In this document: positions 7,902-16,110 of the stretch, piece by piece
Layout: each line of letters begins with the position of its first letter
Position numbering within the stretch: the stretch's first letter is position 1
DNA from: SABY01 sp964612515
GTDB lineage: Bacteria > Bacteroidota > Bacteroidia > Bacteroidales > 4484-276
DNA: 32,152 nt
Direction of reading: 5' to 3'
Assembly (NCBI GenBank): GCA_964612515.1
Contig: CAZTCX010000019.1
Span: 1-32,152 of the forward strand
The notes under the pieces: model-generated
What the model was told of the DNA's origin: nothing
What the model saw: the letters and a program-made list of their open reading frames with translations, nothing else
The model's database searches: none
Translations under genes and position numbers: made by a program

Positions 7902-8741
7902 ATGTTCAATCTCCATTGCCACTCCAACTACTGCGACGGCGCATCGCCATTGCGCGAATATGCTGATGCTGCCGTTTCCAAAGGATTCCATACGCTTGGA
8001 TTCTCCAGCCACGCGCCGCTGCCTATCGAAAATAAATTTGCTTTGCGCGATGAGCAGGCATTGCTGGAGTATGCCGCCGAAATAGCACAACTTAAAAAAG
8101 AATTTCAGCCGCGGCTGAATATTTACACTGCCCTTGAAATCGACTACATCCCCGGCATCAGCGAGGATTTTGATCATTTGCGCAAGCTGGCCGATCTCGA
8201 TTATGTGATTGGCGGGGTGCATCTTGTCAGGAATGCTGACCAGGAGCAGCTTTGGTTTATCGATGGCCCGCTGCAGGAAATTTATGTGAAAGGATTTCAG
8301 CAGGTTTTTGGCGGCGACATTCGCAAAGCCGTAACCGCCTATTGGCAGCAAATGCGTGATATGATTACCACCCAAAATCCCGACATCGTGGCGCACCTCG
8401 ACAAGATAAAAATGCATAACCAAAACCGTTTTTTCTCAACCACCGACAAATGGTATGTGGAACAGGTTGAACAAACGCTGGAAGTGATTGCCGCCGCCAG
8501 CACCATCGTAGAGGTGAATACACGCGGGCTTTACAAAGGCCGCAGCGACGAGCTTTTCCCCGGCGACACTATTCTAGAACGGTTGCTTGAACTGAATATC
8601 CCAGTCACGGTCAACTCCGACTCGCACCGCCCCGAAGAAATGGATGGGTATTACCCGCACGCTTACGACACGCTGAGGCGCATCGGCTTCCGGCAGGTGA
8701 TGTGTTTTACTGATAAAGGGTGGGAAAGTAGAGGTTTTTAA
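7902..8741 (+). CDS. PHP-family phosphatase, histidinol-phosphatase type
   Basis: A 279-residue PHP-domain phosphoesterase resembling HisJ/HisK histidinol-phosphatases. Expected metal ligands are visible in order: His5 and His7 (NLHCHSNYCDG), His37 (SSHAP), Glu79 (ALEIDY), His107 (GGVH), His165 (AHLDK) and Asp240/His242 (NSDSH). Length fits HisJ (about 270). If it acts on histidinol phosphate it completes the penultimate part of histidine synthesis, but no other his genes are nearby, so another phosphoester substrate is possible. The ATG is the only start that keeps the first metal motif at the N-terminus. It converges on hicA, with only about 30 bases between the stop codons and no clear terminator. 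Confidence 0.85.
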   Translation: MFNLHCHSNYCDGASPLREYADAAVSKGFHTLGFSSHAPLPIENKFALRDEQALLEYAAEIAQLKKEFQPRLNIYTALEIDYIPGISEDFDHLRKLADLDYVIGGVHLVRNADQEQLWFIDGPLQEIYVKGFQQVFGGDIRKAVTAYWQQMRDMITTQNPDIVAHLDKIKMHNQNRFFSTTDKWYVEQVEQTLEVIAAASTIVEVNTRGLYKGRSDELFPGDTILERLLELNIPVTVNSDSHRPEEMDGYYPHAYDTLRRIGFRQVMCFTDKGWESRGF

Positions 8742-8772
8742 AAAAAAAGTTGCTGGGTTCATAATGTAGTAT

Positions 8773-8949
8773 TCAACTCTTCAATTTTTTCAAAATGTGC
8801 TTTGCCAGATTTTCGTTGATCTCTGAATGGCGTGGAATGGGCTGTGATATCTTTGTCTTTGGATTCTGATACCAGTCGTGATTCCCTCCATGACGAATTA
8901 AAATACAGCCCCCGGATTCAATTTCTTTTAATAAATCCCGACGCTTCAT
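8773..8949 (-). CDS. hicA: HicA-type mRNA interferase toxin
   Basis: This 58-residue protein is the probable toxin of a type II toxin-antitoxin pair; HicA enzymes cleave mRNA with a double-stranded-RNA-binding-like fold and a catalytic histidine. It starts MKRRDLLKEIESGGCILIRH; the family pattern GGNHDWYQNP supplies the conserved His24, followed by PRHSEINENLAKHILKKL. Length is at the short end for HicA. Its ATG overlaps the hicB stop in an ATGA, so translation is coupled and the antitoxin is made first. The sequence is AT-rich compared with its neighbours, typical of mobile toxin-antitoxin modules. It appears intact. Confidence 0.9.
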   Translation of the reverse strand: MKRRDLLKEIESGGCILIRHGGNHDWYQNPKTKISQPIPRHSEINENLAKHILKKLKS

Positions 8950-9134
8950 GCAATTTCAAGTTCACCGGTTTTTCTGATAGCTGGGATTTTCCCACTCTCC
9001 AGATCAAAAAAAATGTCTTTCAAATTTTCTTTAAGTTCTTCAAGTGTTTTCCCCTGGGTCATGTAGTCAGGATATTCCTCAAGGTATCCTAACCATTCAT
9101 TTCCATCTTTCCAAAAAATATACTTGCGTTTCAT
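8946..9134 (-). CDS. hicB: HicB-type antitoxin (short form)
   Basis: A 62-residue partner of HicA. The fold-defining stretch is GNEWLGYLEEYPDYMTQG followed by KTLEELKENLKDIFFDLESG, the partial RNase-H-like domain that binds and blocks the toxin. There is no C-terminal helix-turn-helix or ribbon-helix-helix, so it may not autoregulate by DNA binding in the usual way. It is the first gene of the pair and overlaps hicA by four bases. One sampled 60-base line is about 32% G+C. It sits 32 bases after the SPOR protein stop, so it may be read through from the usp-SPOR unit or have its own unseen promoter. Confidence 0.87.
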   Translation of the reverse strand: MKRKYIFWKDGNEWLGYLEEYPDYMTQGKTLEELKENLKDIFFDLESGKIPAIRKTGELEIA

Positions 9135-9166
9135 AATAGGTAGGGTTTAATTATCAATCGAAGTAG

Positions 9167-9640
9167 CTACGGTTTTATTGCGCTTGAGCGCACCCGATCT
9201 TTTATTACAAAGGCATTGGGATACACGCCGATGATTTGCTGAAGAAACCCTTCGGCGGCCAGGCGGGTGCGGAAGTCGCCCACGCGCACTTTGTAATAGG
9301 GTTCACTGAATGAGATGTAAGCGGTGTCGTCGGGATAAAGCATCTGGTAGGTGCGGGCTTCTGTTTGCGCCCGTTCCAGCGAATTGTTGCCGGCATCAAA
9401 ATAAATCTGTACGCGGTAGCCCATGGCTTCACTCTGCTTGCGCTCATTATAAACCTTGTGCATTTTGACGATTTCATCCACCCGATGGTCGCGAATTATC
9501 TCAACGTTGCCCTGCTGACCAGGACGCATGGGTAACACCTGCTCGATGGGCACTGCCGGCTCGGAAGCATTATTTTGTGCGGTCAAGGCCAAGCTTGCTA
9601 TGATGGCCAGGACAAGAAAAAAACTTTTGGCTATTTGCAT
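9167..9640 (-). CDS. Secreted SPOR-domain protein
   Basis: A 157-residue exported protein with a signal peptide (MQIAKSFFLVLAIIASLALTA, cleavage near residue 20-22) and a SPOR domain over about residues 72-150 (GYRVQIYFDAGNNSLERAQ, then YYKVRVGDFRTRLAAEGFL). SPOR domains bind peptidoglycan whose stem peptides have been removed, as found at division septa. The middle region is short and has no other recognised domain. It lies nine bases after the Usp stop codon and is probably co-transcribed. Its role beyond binding the wall is unknown. Confidence 0.86.
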   Translation of the reverse strand: MQIAKSFFLVLAIIASLALTAQNNASEPAVPIEQVLPMRPGQQGNVEIIRDHRVDEIVKMHKVYNERKQSEAMGYRVQIYFDAGNNSLERAQTEARTYQMLYPDDTAYISFSEPYYKVRVGDFRTRLAAEGFLQQIIGVYPNAFVIKDRVRSSAIKP

Positions 9641-9649
9641 TTTAAAAAT

Positions 9650-10495
9650 CTATTCTAACAAACTCTTGTTCCTTTTAGCGTCACCTTCGTGCATGCTCAA
9701 AATGGGTATCGGCGATAGGTTGACAATCTGCTGGGCACACGGTCCCAGAAGTCCGTTATCGTCCTGCTCGGTCATGATCGAAATCAAATCAGCGTCGATA
9801 CTTTGGGCATATTCGATGGTCGATTTTGTAACATCTGTCGAATGAATGTATTCGACATGATATGGAACGTTGGCTTTGTCGAGGTATTTTCGAGCCCTAT
9901 CAAGAAAGTTCTCGACGCGTTTGTGCATGGCCGACATGGAAGTGGCAAATACACAGGTAAGATACAGCTCCGAATGATAAAGCTGTGAAAATTCGGCAGT
10001 AAAAGGAATCTTAAGCAGGGTATTGTTGTAATGATCAATTGGTACAACGATTTTTTTAAACTCTGGTTTTAATTCAAATCTACTGTTGACACTGATGACC
10101 GGACAGCCTGCAATACTGATTATCCGGTTAGCATTGCTCCCAATCCAGAACTGCTCGTAGCCTGACACACCGTGCGATCCCATCACGATTAGGTCGGCCA
10201 GTTGTCGTTTGGCAATATTTACAATTTCCAGATAAATCTTGCCTTTGCGCAATTTGTATTCGAGCTTTCCCCCCGTTAGCAGCGGCTGGTATTGATCTAC
10301 CAGTTCCGTAAAGCGCCTCACGGCTTCGGTTCGGTAATCTTCCACAGAGATGGAATAAATGGATTCGGGAGAAGCCGTTTTATCAACCCATACCATCAGG
10401 ATGTCTGATTGGGATTTGTTGGCAATGGCAATGGCGTAGCGAAGTGCGTGGATAGATCCGGTGGAAAAATCGACAGCAACAATGATTTTTTTCAT
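9650..10495 (-). CDS. Tandem universal stress protein (two Usp domains)
   Basis: A 281-residue protein made of two Usp domains. The first begins MKKIIVAVDFSTGS and has the ATP-binding signature G-x2-G-x9-GSN (GSHG...GSNANRI). The second begins KKIVVPIDHYNN, and its equivalent region (TEQDDNGLLGPCAQQI) lacks that signature, so only the first domain is predicted to bind nucleotide. An ATG 12 codons upstream (10531) is open, but the one at 10495 places the first beta strand at the N-terminus as is usual. Usp proteins are made under starvation and stress; the exact role here cannot be read. The 10496-10769 interval up to ruvB shows no gene. Confidence 0.9.
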   Translation of the reverse strand: MKKIIVAVDFSTGSIHALRYAIAIANKSQSDILMVWVDKTASPESIYSISVEDYRTEAVRRFTELVDQYQPLLTGGKLEYKLRKGKIYLEIVNIAKRQLADLIVMGSHGVSGYEQFWIGSNANRIISIAGCPVISVNSRFELKPEFKKIVVPIDHYNNTLLKIPFTAEFSQLYHSELYLTCVFATSMSAMHKRVENFLDRARKYLDKANVPYHVEYIHSTDVTKSTIEYAQSIDADLISIMTEQDDNGLLGPCAQQIVNLSPIPILSMHEGDAKRNKSLLE

Positions 10496-10738
10496 GGCAG
10501 TAGTTTTAAAAATACCCGTAGGCAACAACATCAGAACTTTAGAAATCGGGGCTAAATTAGATAATTTTTAGATGACCGAATGGAAGACAAAGGAGAATGC
10601 AATGGTTACCAATAACACTCGAAATTCTGGTTAATCGGGCAGCAACCACTCGACCAATCGCTACAAAGGTCGGGAATCTTCACAATTTAACTTTCCGCCT
10701 CACGCCAATATTTACCCGGTGGCTTGCCACGATTTTGC

Positions 10739-10746
10739 TACTTTTG
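10739..10746 (+). promoter_or_regulatory. Candidate -7 box of ruvB
   Basis: TACTTTTG matches the Bacteroidota -7 consensus and lies 23 bases before the ruvB ATG. No TTTG is found at the right distance upstream, so this is a half-supported promoter. Confidence 0.3.
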
Positions 10747-10769
10747 AAAAATTAAAACAGAATAAAACA

Positions 10770-11798
10770 ATGGCGATAAATAAGTATCTGGATGCTGATG
10801 CCGAACATCTTTCCAACGGAGAAAAAGAGATAGAAAAGGTGCTGCGGCCTTCTCACTTTGGAGGCTTTGCAGGGCAGGGACAGGTGGTAGATAATCTCAA
10901 AATTTTTGTAGAAGCTGCCCGCAAGCGCGGTGAGGCGCTGGATCATACGCTGATACATGGCCCGCCCGGACTGGGCAAAACCACACTTTCGCATATCATC
11001 GCCAATGAACTCGGGGTGGGTATTAAAATTACTTCCGGACCGGTGATGGACAAGCCCGGCGATCTGGCCGGCCTGCTCACCAACCTGGAGCCCAACGACG
11101 TACTTTTCATTGATGAGATTCATCGTCTAAGCCCGGTGGTGGAGGAGTATCTCTATTCGGCCATGGAGGACTACAAAATCGACATCATGATCGAAACCGG
11201 CCCCAACGCCCGCAGCGTGCAAATCGCCCTAAATCCTTTTACACTCATCGGCGCCACCACCCGTTCCGGTTTGCTTACCGCCCCATTGCGCTCACGCTTT
11301 GGCATCAACTCACGCCTTTCATATTACGATGCCGAAACTTTACGTAAAATCATCATCCGGTCAGCCGATATTTTAAATCTGGAAATCTCCGTCGAAGCCG
11401 CCATGGAAATAGCCCGCCGTAGCCGAGGTACACCACGTATCGCCAACCTGCTGCTGCGCCGTGTGCGCGACTTTGCCGAAATAAAAGGCGATGGAACCAT
11501 CAATATCGACATTTCGCAATACGCACTTTCGGCGCTTAATGTGGATAAACATGGGCTGGATGAAATGGACAATAAAATACTGCTGGTCATCATCGACAAG
11601 TTTGGTGGTGGCCCCGTAGGACTTACTACAATTGCAACTGCCGTGGGCGAAGACCCTGGAACCATCGAAGAAGTGTATGAGCCTTTTCTCATCATGGAGG
11701 GATTCCTGATGCGCACTCCGCGTGGGCGCGAAGCCACAGGATTTGCCTATCAACACCTGGGAAAAATCAAAAATCCGGAGCAGGGAAAGCTGTTTTAG
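10770..11798 (+). CDS. ruvB: Holliday junction branch-migration ATPase RuvB
   Basis: A 342-residue AAA+ motor that, with RuvA, drives branch migration of Holliday junctions in recombinational repair. Walker A is GPPGLGKTT (64-72), Walker B LFIDEIHRLSP (from about 112), the sensor/arginine-finger stretch is GATTRSGLLTAPLRSRFG, and the C-terminal winged helix contains FGGGPVGLTTIATAVGED. Length equals the family norm. An in-frame GTG upstream would add 17 residues, but the ATG at 10770 gives the usual start. ruvA and ruvC are not in the window. It converges on trxB with 230 bases between. Confidence 0.97.
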   Translation: MAINKYLDADAEHLSNGEKEIEKVLRPSHFGGFAGQGQVVDNLKIFVEAARKRGEALDHTLIHGPPGLGKTTLSHIIANELGVGIKITSGPVMDKPGDLAGLLTNLEPNDVLFIDEIHRLSPVVEEYLYSAMEDYKIDIMIETGPNARSVQIALNPFTLIGATTRSGLLTAPLRSRFGINSRLSYYDAETLRKIIIRSADILNLEISVEAAMEIARRSRGTPRIANLLLRRVRDFAEIKGDGTINIDISQYALSALNVDKHGLDEMDNKILLVIIDKFGGGPVGLTTIATAVGEDPGTIEEVYEPFLIMEGFLMRTPRGREATGFAYQHLGKIKNPEQGKLF

Positions 11799-11841
11799 AG
11801 GTAGGGCGGGTTGCGTGATCTTAACGTGAAGTGAATCTGAA

Positions 11842-11881
11842 ATAAAAAAAGGGATGCCATCCCTTGCAGGGCTGGCATCCC
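11842..11881 (-). terminator. Long hairpin, terminator of the trxB transcript
   Basis: Arms 11851-11863 and 11869-11881 pair over 13 bp with one mismatch around a TTGCA loop. On the minus strand the stem is followed at once by a T7 run (11850-11844). It lies about 150 bases past the trxB stop. A second, imperfect hairpin (11894-11912, arms GCAGCCCC and GGAGATGC) lies between it and trxB, so the whole may be an interspersed palindromic element reused as a terminator. Confidence 0.7.
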
Positions 11882-12028
11882 TTACGTGAGTTCGCAGCCC
11901 CGCAGGAGATGCAACCCTTAAGTTTATTCTTTCTTTCCTTTGATTTCGGACAACCTAGATTCATTGAACATCAACCCACTTCAACATTCAAGATTCTGCG
12001 GTTCGATATTCAAAATTCCTTTTTCTTC

Positions 12029-12982
12029 TTAGTCCTGATCCGCCAAAAAGCGCTCTGCTTCCAGCGCCGCCATGCATCCTGTTCCGGCAGCCGTAACAGC
12101 CTGACGATACACTTTATCCTGCACGTCACCAGCGGCAAAGATACCCGGTACCCGTGTGGCCGTGCTATCAGGATGGGTGATAATGTATCCCGTCTCGTCC
12201 ATGTCGAGTTTGCCTTTAAACATGTCGCTGTTGGGCTTGTGGCCGATGGCAACAAAGAATCCGTCGATGTCGATGGTCTTTTGCGCGCCGGTTTTAACGT
12301 TTTCCACAATCACACCGGTTACGGATTTGGCAAAACCCTCCTGTTTTCCAAGGATTTCTTTGGGCACGCTGTCCCACACCATTTCGATATTTTCAGTTTT
12401 GAACAACCGATTTTGCATTGCTTTGGAGGCGCGCAATTCATCGCGGCGGTGTATCAGATAAACCTTCTTTACGAGCTTGGCCAGATAAGTAGCCTCTTCC
12501 ACAGCAGTGTCGCCGCCACCAACTACTGCCACCACTTTGCCACGGTAGAAATATCCGTCGCAGGTAGCGCAGGCTGAAACGCCGTAGCCGTTGTACTCTT
12601 TTTCGCTGGGCAGACCCGTCCATTTAGCGGAAGCGCCCGTAGAAATGATTACGGTTTCGGCCAGCAATTGTTTGCCTTCGTCGGTGGTTACCCTGAAAGG
12701 CCGCGCACTGGTGTCGATATCGGTGATCTCGCCCCAGCGCACTTCGGCGCCGAATCGCTCGGCTTGTTCTTTCATTTCTTCCATCATAGCCGGTCCCTGT
12801 ACGCCATTGGGATAGCCAGGAAAATTTTCTACCTCAGTGGTGATGGTAAGCTGGCCGCCCGGCTGCATGCCCTGATATATTACAGGTTTAAGTTCGGCGC
12901 GTGCTGCGTAAATGGCTGCTGTGTATCCGGCAGGGCCTGACCCGATGATCAGACATGGTACTTTTTCGATACTTTCGCTCAT
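12029..12982 (-). CDS. trxB: Thioredoxin-disulfide reductase
   Basis: A 317-residue NADPH- and FAD-dependent enzyme that reduces thioredoxin in the cytoplasm. FAD motif GSGPAGYTAA at the N-terminus, redox-active Cys138-Ala-Thr-Cys141, NADPH motif GGGDTA with HRRDELRAS, and the FAD-closing GIFAAGDVQDK. Length is typical. It is the last gene of the long minus-strand run, 201 bases after the DHOD-like gene, which leaves room for its own promoter. A small bulged hairpin (13008-13028) lies in the leader about 25 bases before the ATG, but I see no clear -7 box; TAGTTTTC further upstream is only a near match. Confidence 0.96.
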   Translation of the reverse strand: MSESIEKVPCLIIGSGPAGYTAAIYAARAELKPVIYQGMQPGGQLTITTEVENFPGYPNGVQGPAMMEEMKEQAERFGAEVRWGEITDIDTSARPFRVTTDEGKQLLAETVIISTGASAKWTGLPSEKEYNGYGVSACATCDGYFYRGKVVAVVGGGDTAVEEATYLAKLVKKVYLIHRRDELRASKAMQNRLFKTENIEMVWDSVPKEILGKQEGFAKSVTGVIVENVKTGAQKTIDIDGFFVAIGHKPNSDMFKGKLDMDETGYIITHPDSTATRVPGIFAAGDVQDKVYRQAVTAAGTGCMAALEAERFLADQD

Positions 12983-13183
12983 TACTTTCGTATTTCAGTT
13001 TTTTGCTGATTTCCTTTTCAGGAAAATCTATTGAATATTTTAATCACTTTCGTGAAAATCGACTTCTGTGAAAACTATGCCATCTTTAAATCGCATTAAT
13101 ATCACCATTGATTCCTGACACTATTTCGTTTTCACAAAATTTCATGTCAGAAATGCGGTGTCAATGCGACAGTAGAACAGTGG

Positions 13184-14179
13184 TTATTCAAAAATATAAT
13201 GGCGGAAACTTTTCATAAACTGCACCCTCTCGTAAGAAGCGGGATTGTTGCTTTGTGCCTGGCTGAGCTTGCCGCGGAAATCTTTGAGGTTGCCATAGCC
13301 TTCGTGATCCATCCAGCGTTTCAGGTCATCGAGCATCACGCCGATGTGATCGAGTCCATGCTTATAAAGTGTCGATACCGTTTGCACAGCATTGGCGCCG
13401 GCAAGGATTTGTTTTATCAAAGCTTCGCCATCGTGCACGCCGGTAGAGGCGGCAAGGTCGCACTCCACGCGATTGGCCATTACAGCAATCCAACGCAGTG
13501 ATATAGACAGTTCGGAGGGTTGACTCAACACGTTGGTAGAAACCACCTGGTAAGTTTCCAGATTGAAATCGGGGCTGTAGAAGCGGTTGAACAATGTCAA
13601 ACCACGGATGCCGGTTTTCGATAAGTTTTGCAAAAGCTGTCCAAGGTTGGAAGCGTAATAACTTACCTTGAGCAGCAGAGGGATTTTCACCTCTTTCTTC
13701 ACTGCTGTGATGATGTCGAAATAAAGCTTTTCGTTCTCGGCAGCGCTTCTGCTGAAGTCAGTAGGAAGGATGAAAAGATTCAGCTCCAGGGCATCAGCGC
13801 CGGCGGCTTCTATTTCGCGGGCGAAGTAAGTCCACTTTTGTGCACTCACGCAGTTGATGCTTGCTATAACCGGGATGTGAACGGCTGCTTTGGCGTCTTT
13901 TATCAGTCGCAGGTATTTGCGCACGCTGTCTTCGCTTTCATCCTGATCCATGTAGTCGAAAGTCTCCGGATAGATAAACTCACGCGAAGTCATCCGATGC
14001 ATCGACTCCTCCATTTCAGCAATGATCTCTTCCTCAAACAACGATTTGAGAACAACTGCGCCGGCGCCTGCTTTAGCAATGTTTTTGATTTTATCGACAC
14101 TGTCGGTCAATCCTGAACTACCTACTATCAAAGGATTGCGTAGGGTTAAGCCTAAAAATTGTGTTGTTAAATCAGCCAT
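13184..14179 (-). CDS. Dihydroorotate dehydrogenase-like flavoprotein of unknown reaction
   Basis: A 331-residue TIM-barrel protein of the class 1 dihydroorotate dehydrogenase superfamily. The barrel shows NPLIVGSSGLTDSVDKIKN, IPVIASINC, ALELNLFILPTDF, IPLLLKVSYYASN and AASTGVHDGEALIKQILAGA. The substrate loop that normally reads N-x-S-C-P-N, with the catalytic cysteine, is here NLFILPT (134-140), so ordinary dihydroorotate oxidation is doubtful. FMN binding through the lysine and glycine loops remains likely. The ATG at 14179 was preferred to one 13 codons earlier because the barrel begins right after it. It follows trmB by 81 bases. Database names of the type 'dihydroorotate dehydrogenase-like protein' should not be read as pyrD. 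Confidence 0.8.
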   Translation of the reverse strand: MADLTTQFLGLTLRNPLIVGSSGLTDSVDKIKNIAKAGAGAVVLKSLFEEEIIAEMEESMHRMTSREFIYPETFDYMDQDESEDSVRKYLRLIKDAKAAVHIPVIASINCVSAQKWTYFAREIEAAGADALELNLFILPTDFSRSAAENEKLYFDIITAVKKEVKIPLLLKVSYYASNLGQLLQNLSKTGIRGLTLFNRFYSPDFNLETYQVVSTNVLSQPSELSISLRWIAVMANRVECDLAASTGVHDGEALIKQILAGANAVQTVSTLYKHGLDHIGVMLDDLKRWMDHEGYGNLKDFRGKLSQAQSNNPASYERVQFMKSFRHYIFE

Positions 14180-14260
14180 AGGAATATTTTTTTGATTTTT
14201 ATTTTGAAGTCGAAACATATCCTGCTTTGCGGCATCCCGGCAAAACGAGGTTCAAAAATA

Positions 14261-14926
14261 CTACTTTAATTTGAATTTTAGGTATTTGATGGCGGCGCCT
14301 TTGGCTCTGAACTTCTCTTCGTAATAGGTGCGGATGGCGGCAACCTCATCGAAGCCGACTTCTTTGTCCAGATCGAAAGTACAGGCGATCAGCGGCAGTT
14401 GTTGTTCGCCGATTACTTCGAGGGAATATTCAAAAAAACCGTCATTATCTGTTTTCAAATGTATGGTTGCGTCAGGTTTTGCAATAAGGCGGTAGCGCTC
14501 CAAAAACTGTGGTGAGGTGAGGCGCTTTTTGGTTTTGGGCTTGTTGGGCAGCGGATCAGGAAAAGTGATCCAAAGCTCGTTCACTTCTCCCGCGTCGAAG
14601 ATAAAACTCAAATGTTCTGCGCTGCCTCGCACAAAAGCTACATTTTGCAGCCCGGCCTCAAGCGAAGTTTTAGCGCCACGCCAAATCCGGGCACCTTTTA
14701 CGTCGAGGCCAATAAAATTCTTTTCGGGATAACGCATCGCCAGACCGGTGGTAAATTCGCCTTTGCCACAGCCCAACTCAAGCGTGATAGGGTTTTGATT
14801 TTTAAAAAAATCATCCCGCCAACGGCCTTTCATTTCAAAGCCATCGATAAGCTGGTGATAATAAGGTTGGAAAAAATGCGGGAAGGTGTCGTTCTCGGCG
14901 AAGCGTTGTAGTTTTCTCTTGGCCAC
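14261..14926 (-). CDS. trmB: tRNA (guanine-N7-)-methyltransferase
   Basis: A 221-residue SAM-dependent enzyme that makes m7G46 in tRNA variable loops. The SAM site is LELGCGKGEFT, the second motif FIGLDVKGARIWRGAK, and the TrmB signature WITFPDPLPNKPKTKKRLT is complete. LKTDN and TYYEEKFRAKG complete the family pattern. Length matches bacterial TrmB. It sits 38 bases after the HU/SPOR gene in the same direction and is probably in the same transcript. Confidence 0.95.
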   Translation of the reverse strand: MAKRKLQRFAENDTFPHFFQPYYHQLIDGFEMKGRWRDDFFKNQNPITLELGCGKGEFTTGLAMRYPEKNFIGLDVKGARIWRGAKTSLEAGLQNVAFVRGSAEHLSFIFDAGEVNELWITFPDPLPNKPKTKKRLTSPQFLERYRLIAKPDATIHLKTDNDGFFEYSLEVIGEQQLPLIACTFDLDKEVGFDEVAAIRTYYEEKFRAKGAAIKYLKFKLK

Positions 14927-14964
14927 GTTAAAAATGAATCAGTTGCACAAATATTTTAAAGCTA

Positions 14965-16053
14965 CTAATGCCGCAGCAGCCAAATGTTGGGGTTGTACTT
15001 TTCGCGAACTTCCTCCAGCGCTATCAGTGCGTCTTCTTTGCGCAGATAGGCGGCAATGCTTACGCGATAACGTCCGTTGTCGGCGGGGCCAATAACTTCA
15101 GGTGAAAATCCCTTTTGGGTGTAGCTGTCCATAAGTTCTGTGGCATTTACACTCCGTTCGTAGCTTCCGGCTATCAGATGGTACATGCGCTGGTAAGCGG
15201 CGGGTGCAGCGGGTGCAGATGCCGGCGATTCTTTGGCAGACGCCGCTTCCGCAATATTTTCTTCAACAGGTTCTGTGGAATTATCTATTGCTGGCAACTC
15301 CTCGAGCAGGCGCGATACAATTTCGGCTACTTCGGGATCGGGACGTTCTGATGAAGGAAAAGATACACCAAAAGCAGCATTGGAAACGGGTTCCACGATT
15401 TGCACAGATTCCCGGGCTTTTTGTGGAGCATCAATTTTACTGCTGTAAATCATTGCCAATTGCGACCATTGATTTGAAACAAACTGACGAGATTCAGAAA
15501 AATTAATTCCTACAAAGGCTATCAAAACTACAACTACTGCCGCCGCTGCAACACGGCGAACAGAAATAGTGCGATGAGGTGCGCCGGCTGCTCTTTTACG
15601 ATCTTTAAACACGGGCTTACTGCTGTGCCCTTCGTGGCGCACTGCCGGCGAAACGACCGAAGTCATCCCATAAACATCTTTCAGATAATTGATGGTATGA
15701 TCCTGCGTAAACTGGATGGTACCCCCACCGTCGATGGTAAATGAGCCGATATTTGTAAAAACAACTGGTTTGGATTGTTCGAGTGCACGTAGCGTATTGC
15801 GCGAAAAAGCTGCAAGCTCCTGCAACGCTTCTTCATAACTTATCGCCTCACCGGCAGCTATCTCGTTGGCCAGCAAGCCGTCGTTGATGGTCAGCGCTGT
15901 GTTGAATAAAATATGCTTGCAGGGTGGATGAAACTGGTGCTGCACTTTGTTGACGCGCGTTGGCTGGTAATTGCTGACAAATCCGCCAAAGCCCGGCACG
16001 ATAACGCAATCGTGACTAAAAAGCAGCTTGCTGATATGTCGTGAAATGTCCAT
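14965..16053 (-). CDS. HU-CCDC81 / transmembrane / SPOR protein
   Basis: A 362-residue protein joining three parts. Residues 1 to about 135 carry HU-CCDC81-type domains (SKLLFSHDCVIVPGFGGFVS, then INDGLLANEIAAGE and VVFTNIGSFTIDGGG), a branch of the HU/IHF DNA-binding superfamily. One membrane segment follows at about 169-185 (AAAAVVVVLIAFVGINF). A Pro/Ala/Glu-rich periplasmic linker leads to a C-terminal SPOR domain (about 293-362; YHLIAGSYERSVNATELMD, YRVSIAAYLRKEDAL). The topology suggests a link between cytoplasmic DNA and septal peptidoglycan, as has been proposed from sequence analysis for this family. The ATG at 16053 is preferred to an upstream TTG. Neighbours are kdsB and trmB. Confidence 0.88.
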   Translation of the reverse strand: MDISRHISKLLFSHDCVIVPGFGGFVSNYQPTRVNKVQHQFHPPCKHILFNTALTINDGLLANEIAAGEAISYEEALQELAAFSRNTLRALEQSKPVVFTNIGSFTIDGGGTIQFTQDHTINYLKDVYGMTSVVSPAVRHEGHSSKPVFKDRKRAAGAPHRTISVRRVAAAAVVVVLIAFVGINFSESRQFVSNQWSQLAMIYSSKIDAPQKARESVQIVEPVSNAAFGVSFPSSERPDPEVAEIVSRLLEELPAIDNSTEPVEENIAEAASAKESPASAPAAPAAYQRMYHLIAGSYERSVNATELMDSYTQKGFSPEVIGPADNGRYRVSIAAYLRKEDALIALEEVREKYNPNIWLLRH

Positions 16054-16110
16054 GTAGTAATGAGTTTTTAAGATGAAGCAGCTAAGATAATGAATCCGCA
16101 AAAATAGGAC

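Noticed and set aside
11864..12577. 237-codon open frame on the plus strand over trxB
   Set aside because: It is antisense to trxB and crosses its terminator hairpin; no family features are present.
13040..13150. Operator formed by repeated GTGAAAA / TTTTCAC words upstream of trxB
   Set aside because: The words are short, irregularly spaced and AT-rich; they could easily occur by chance.
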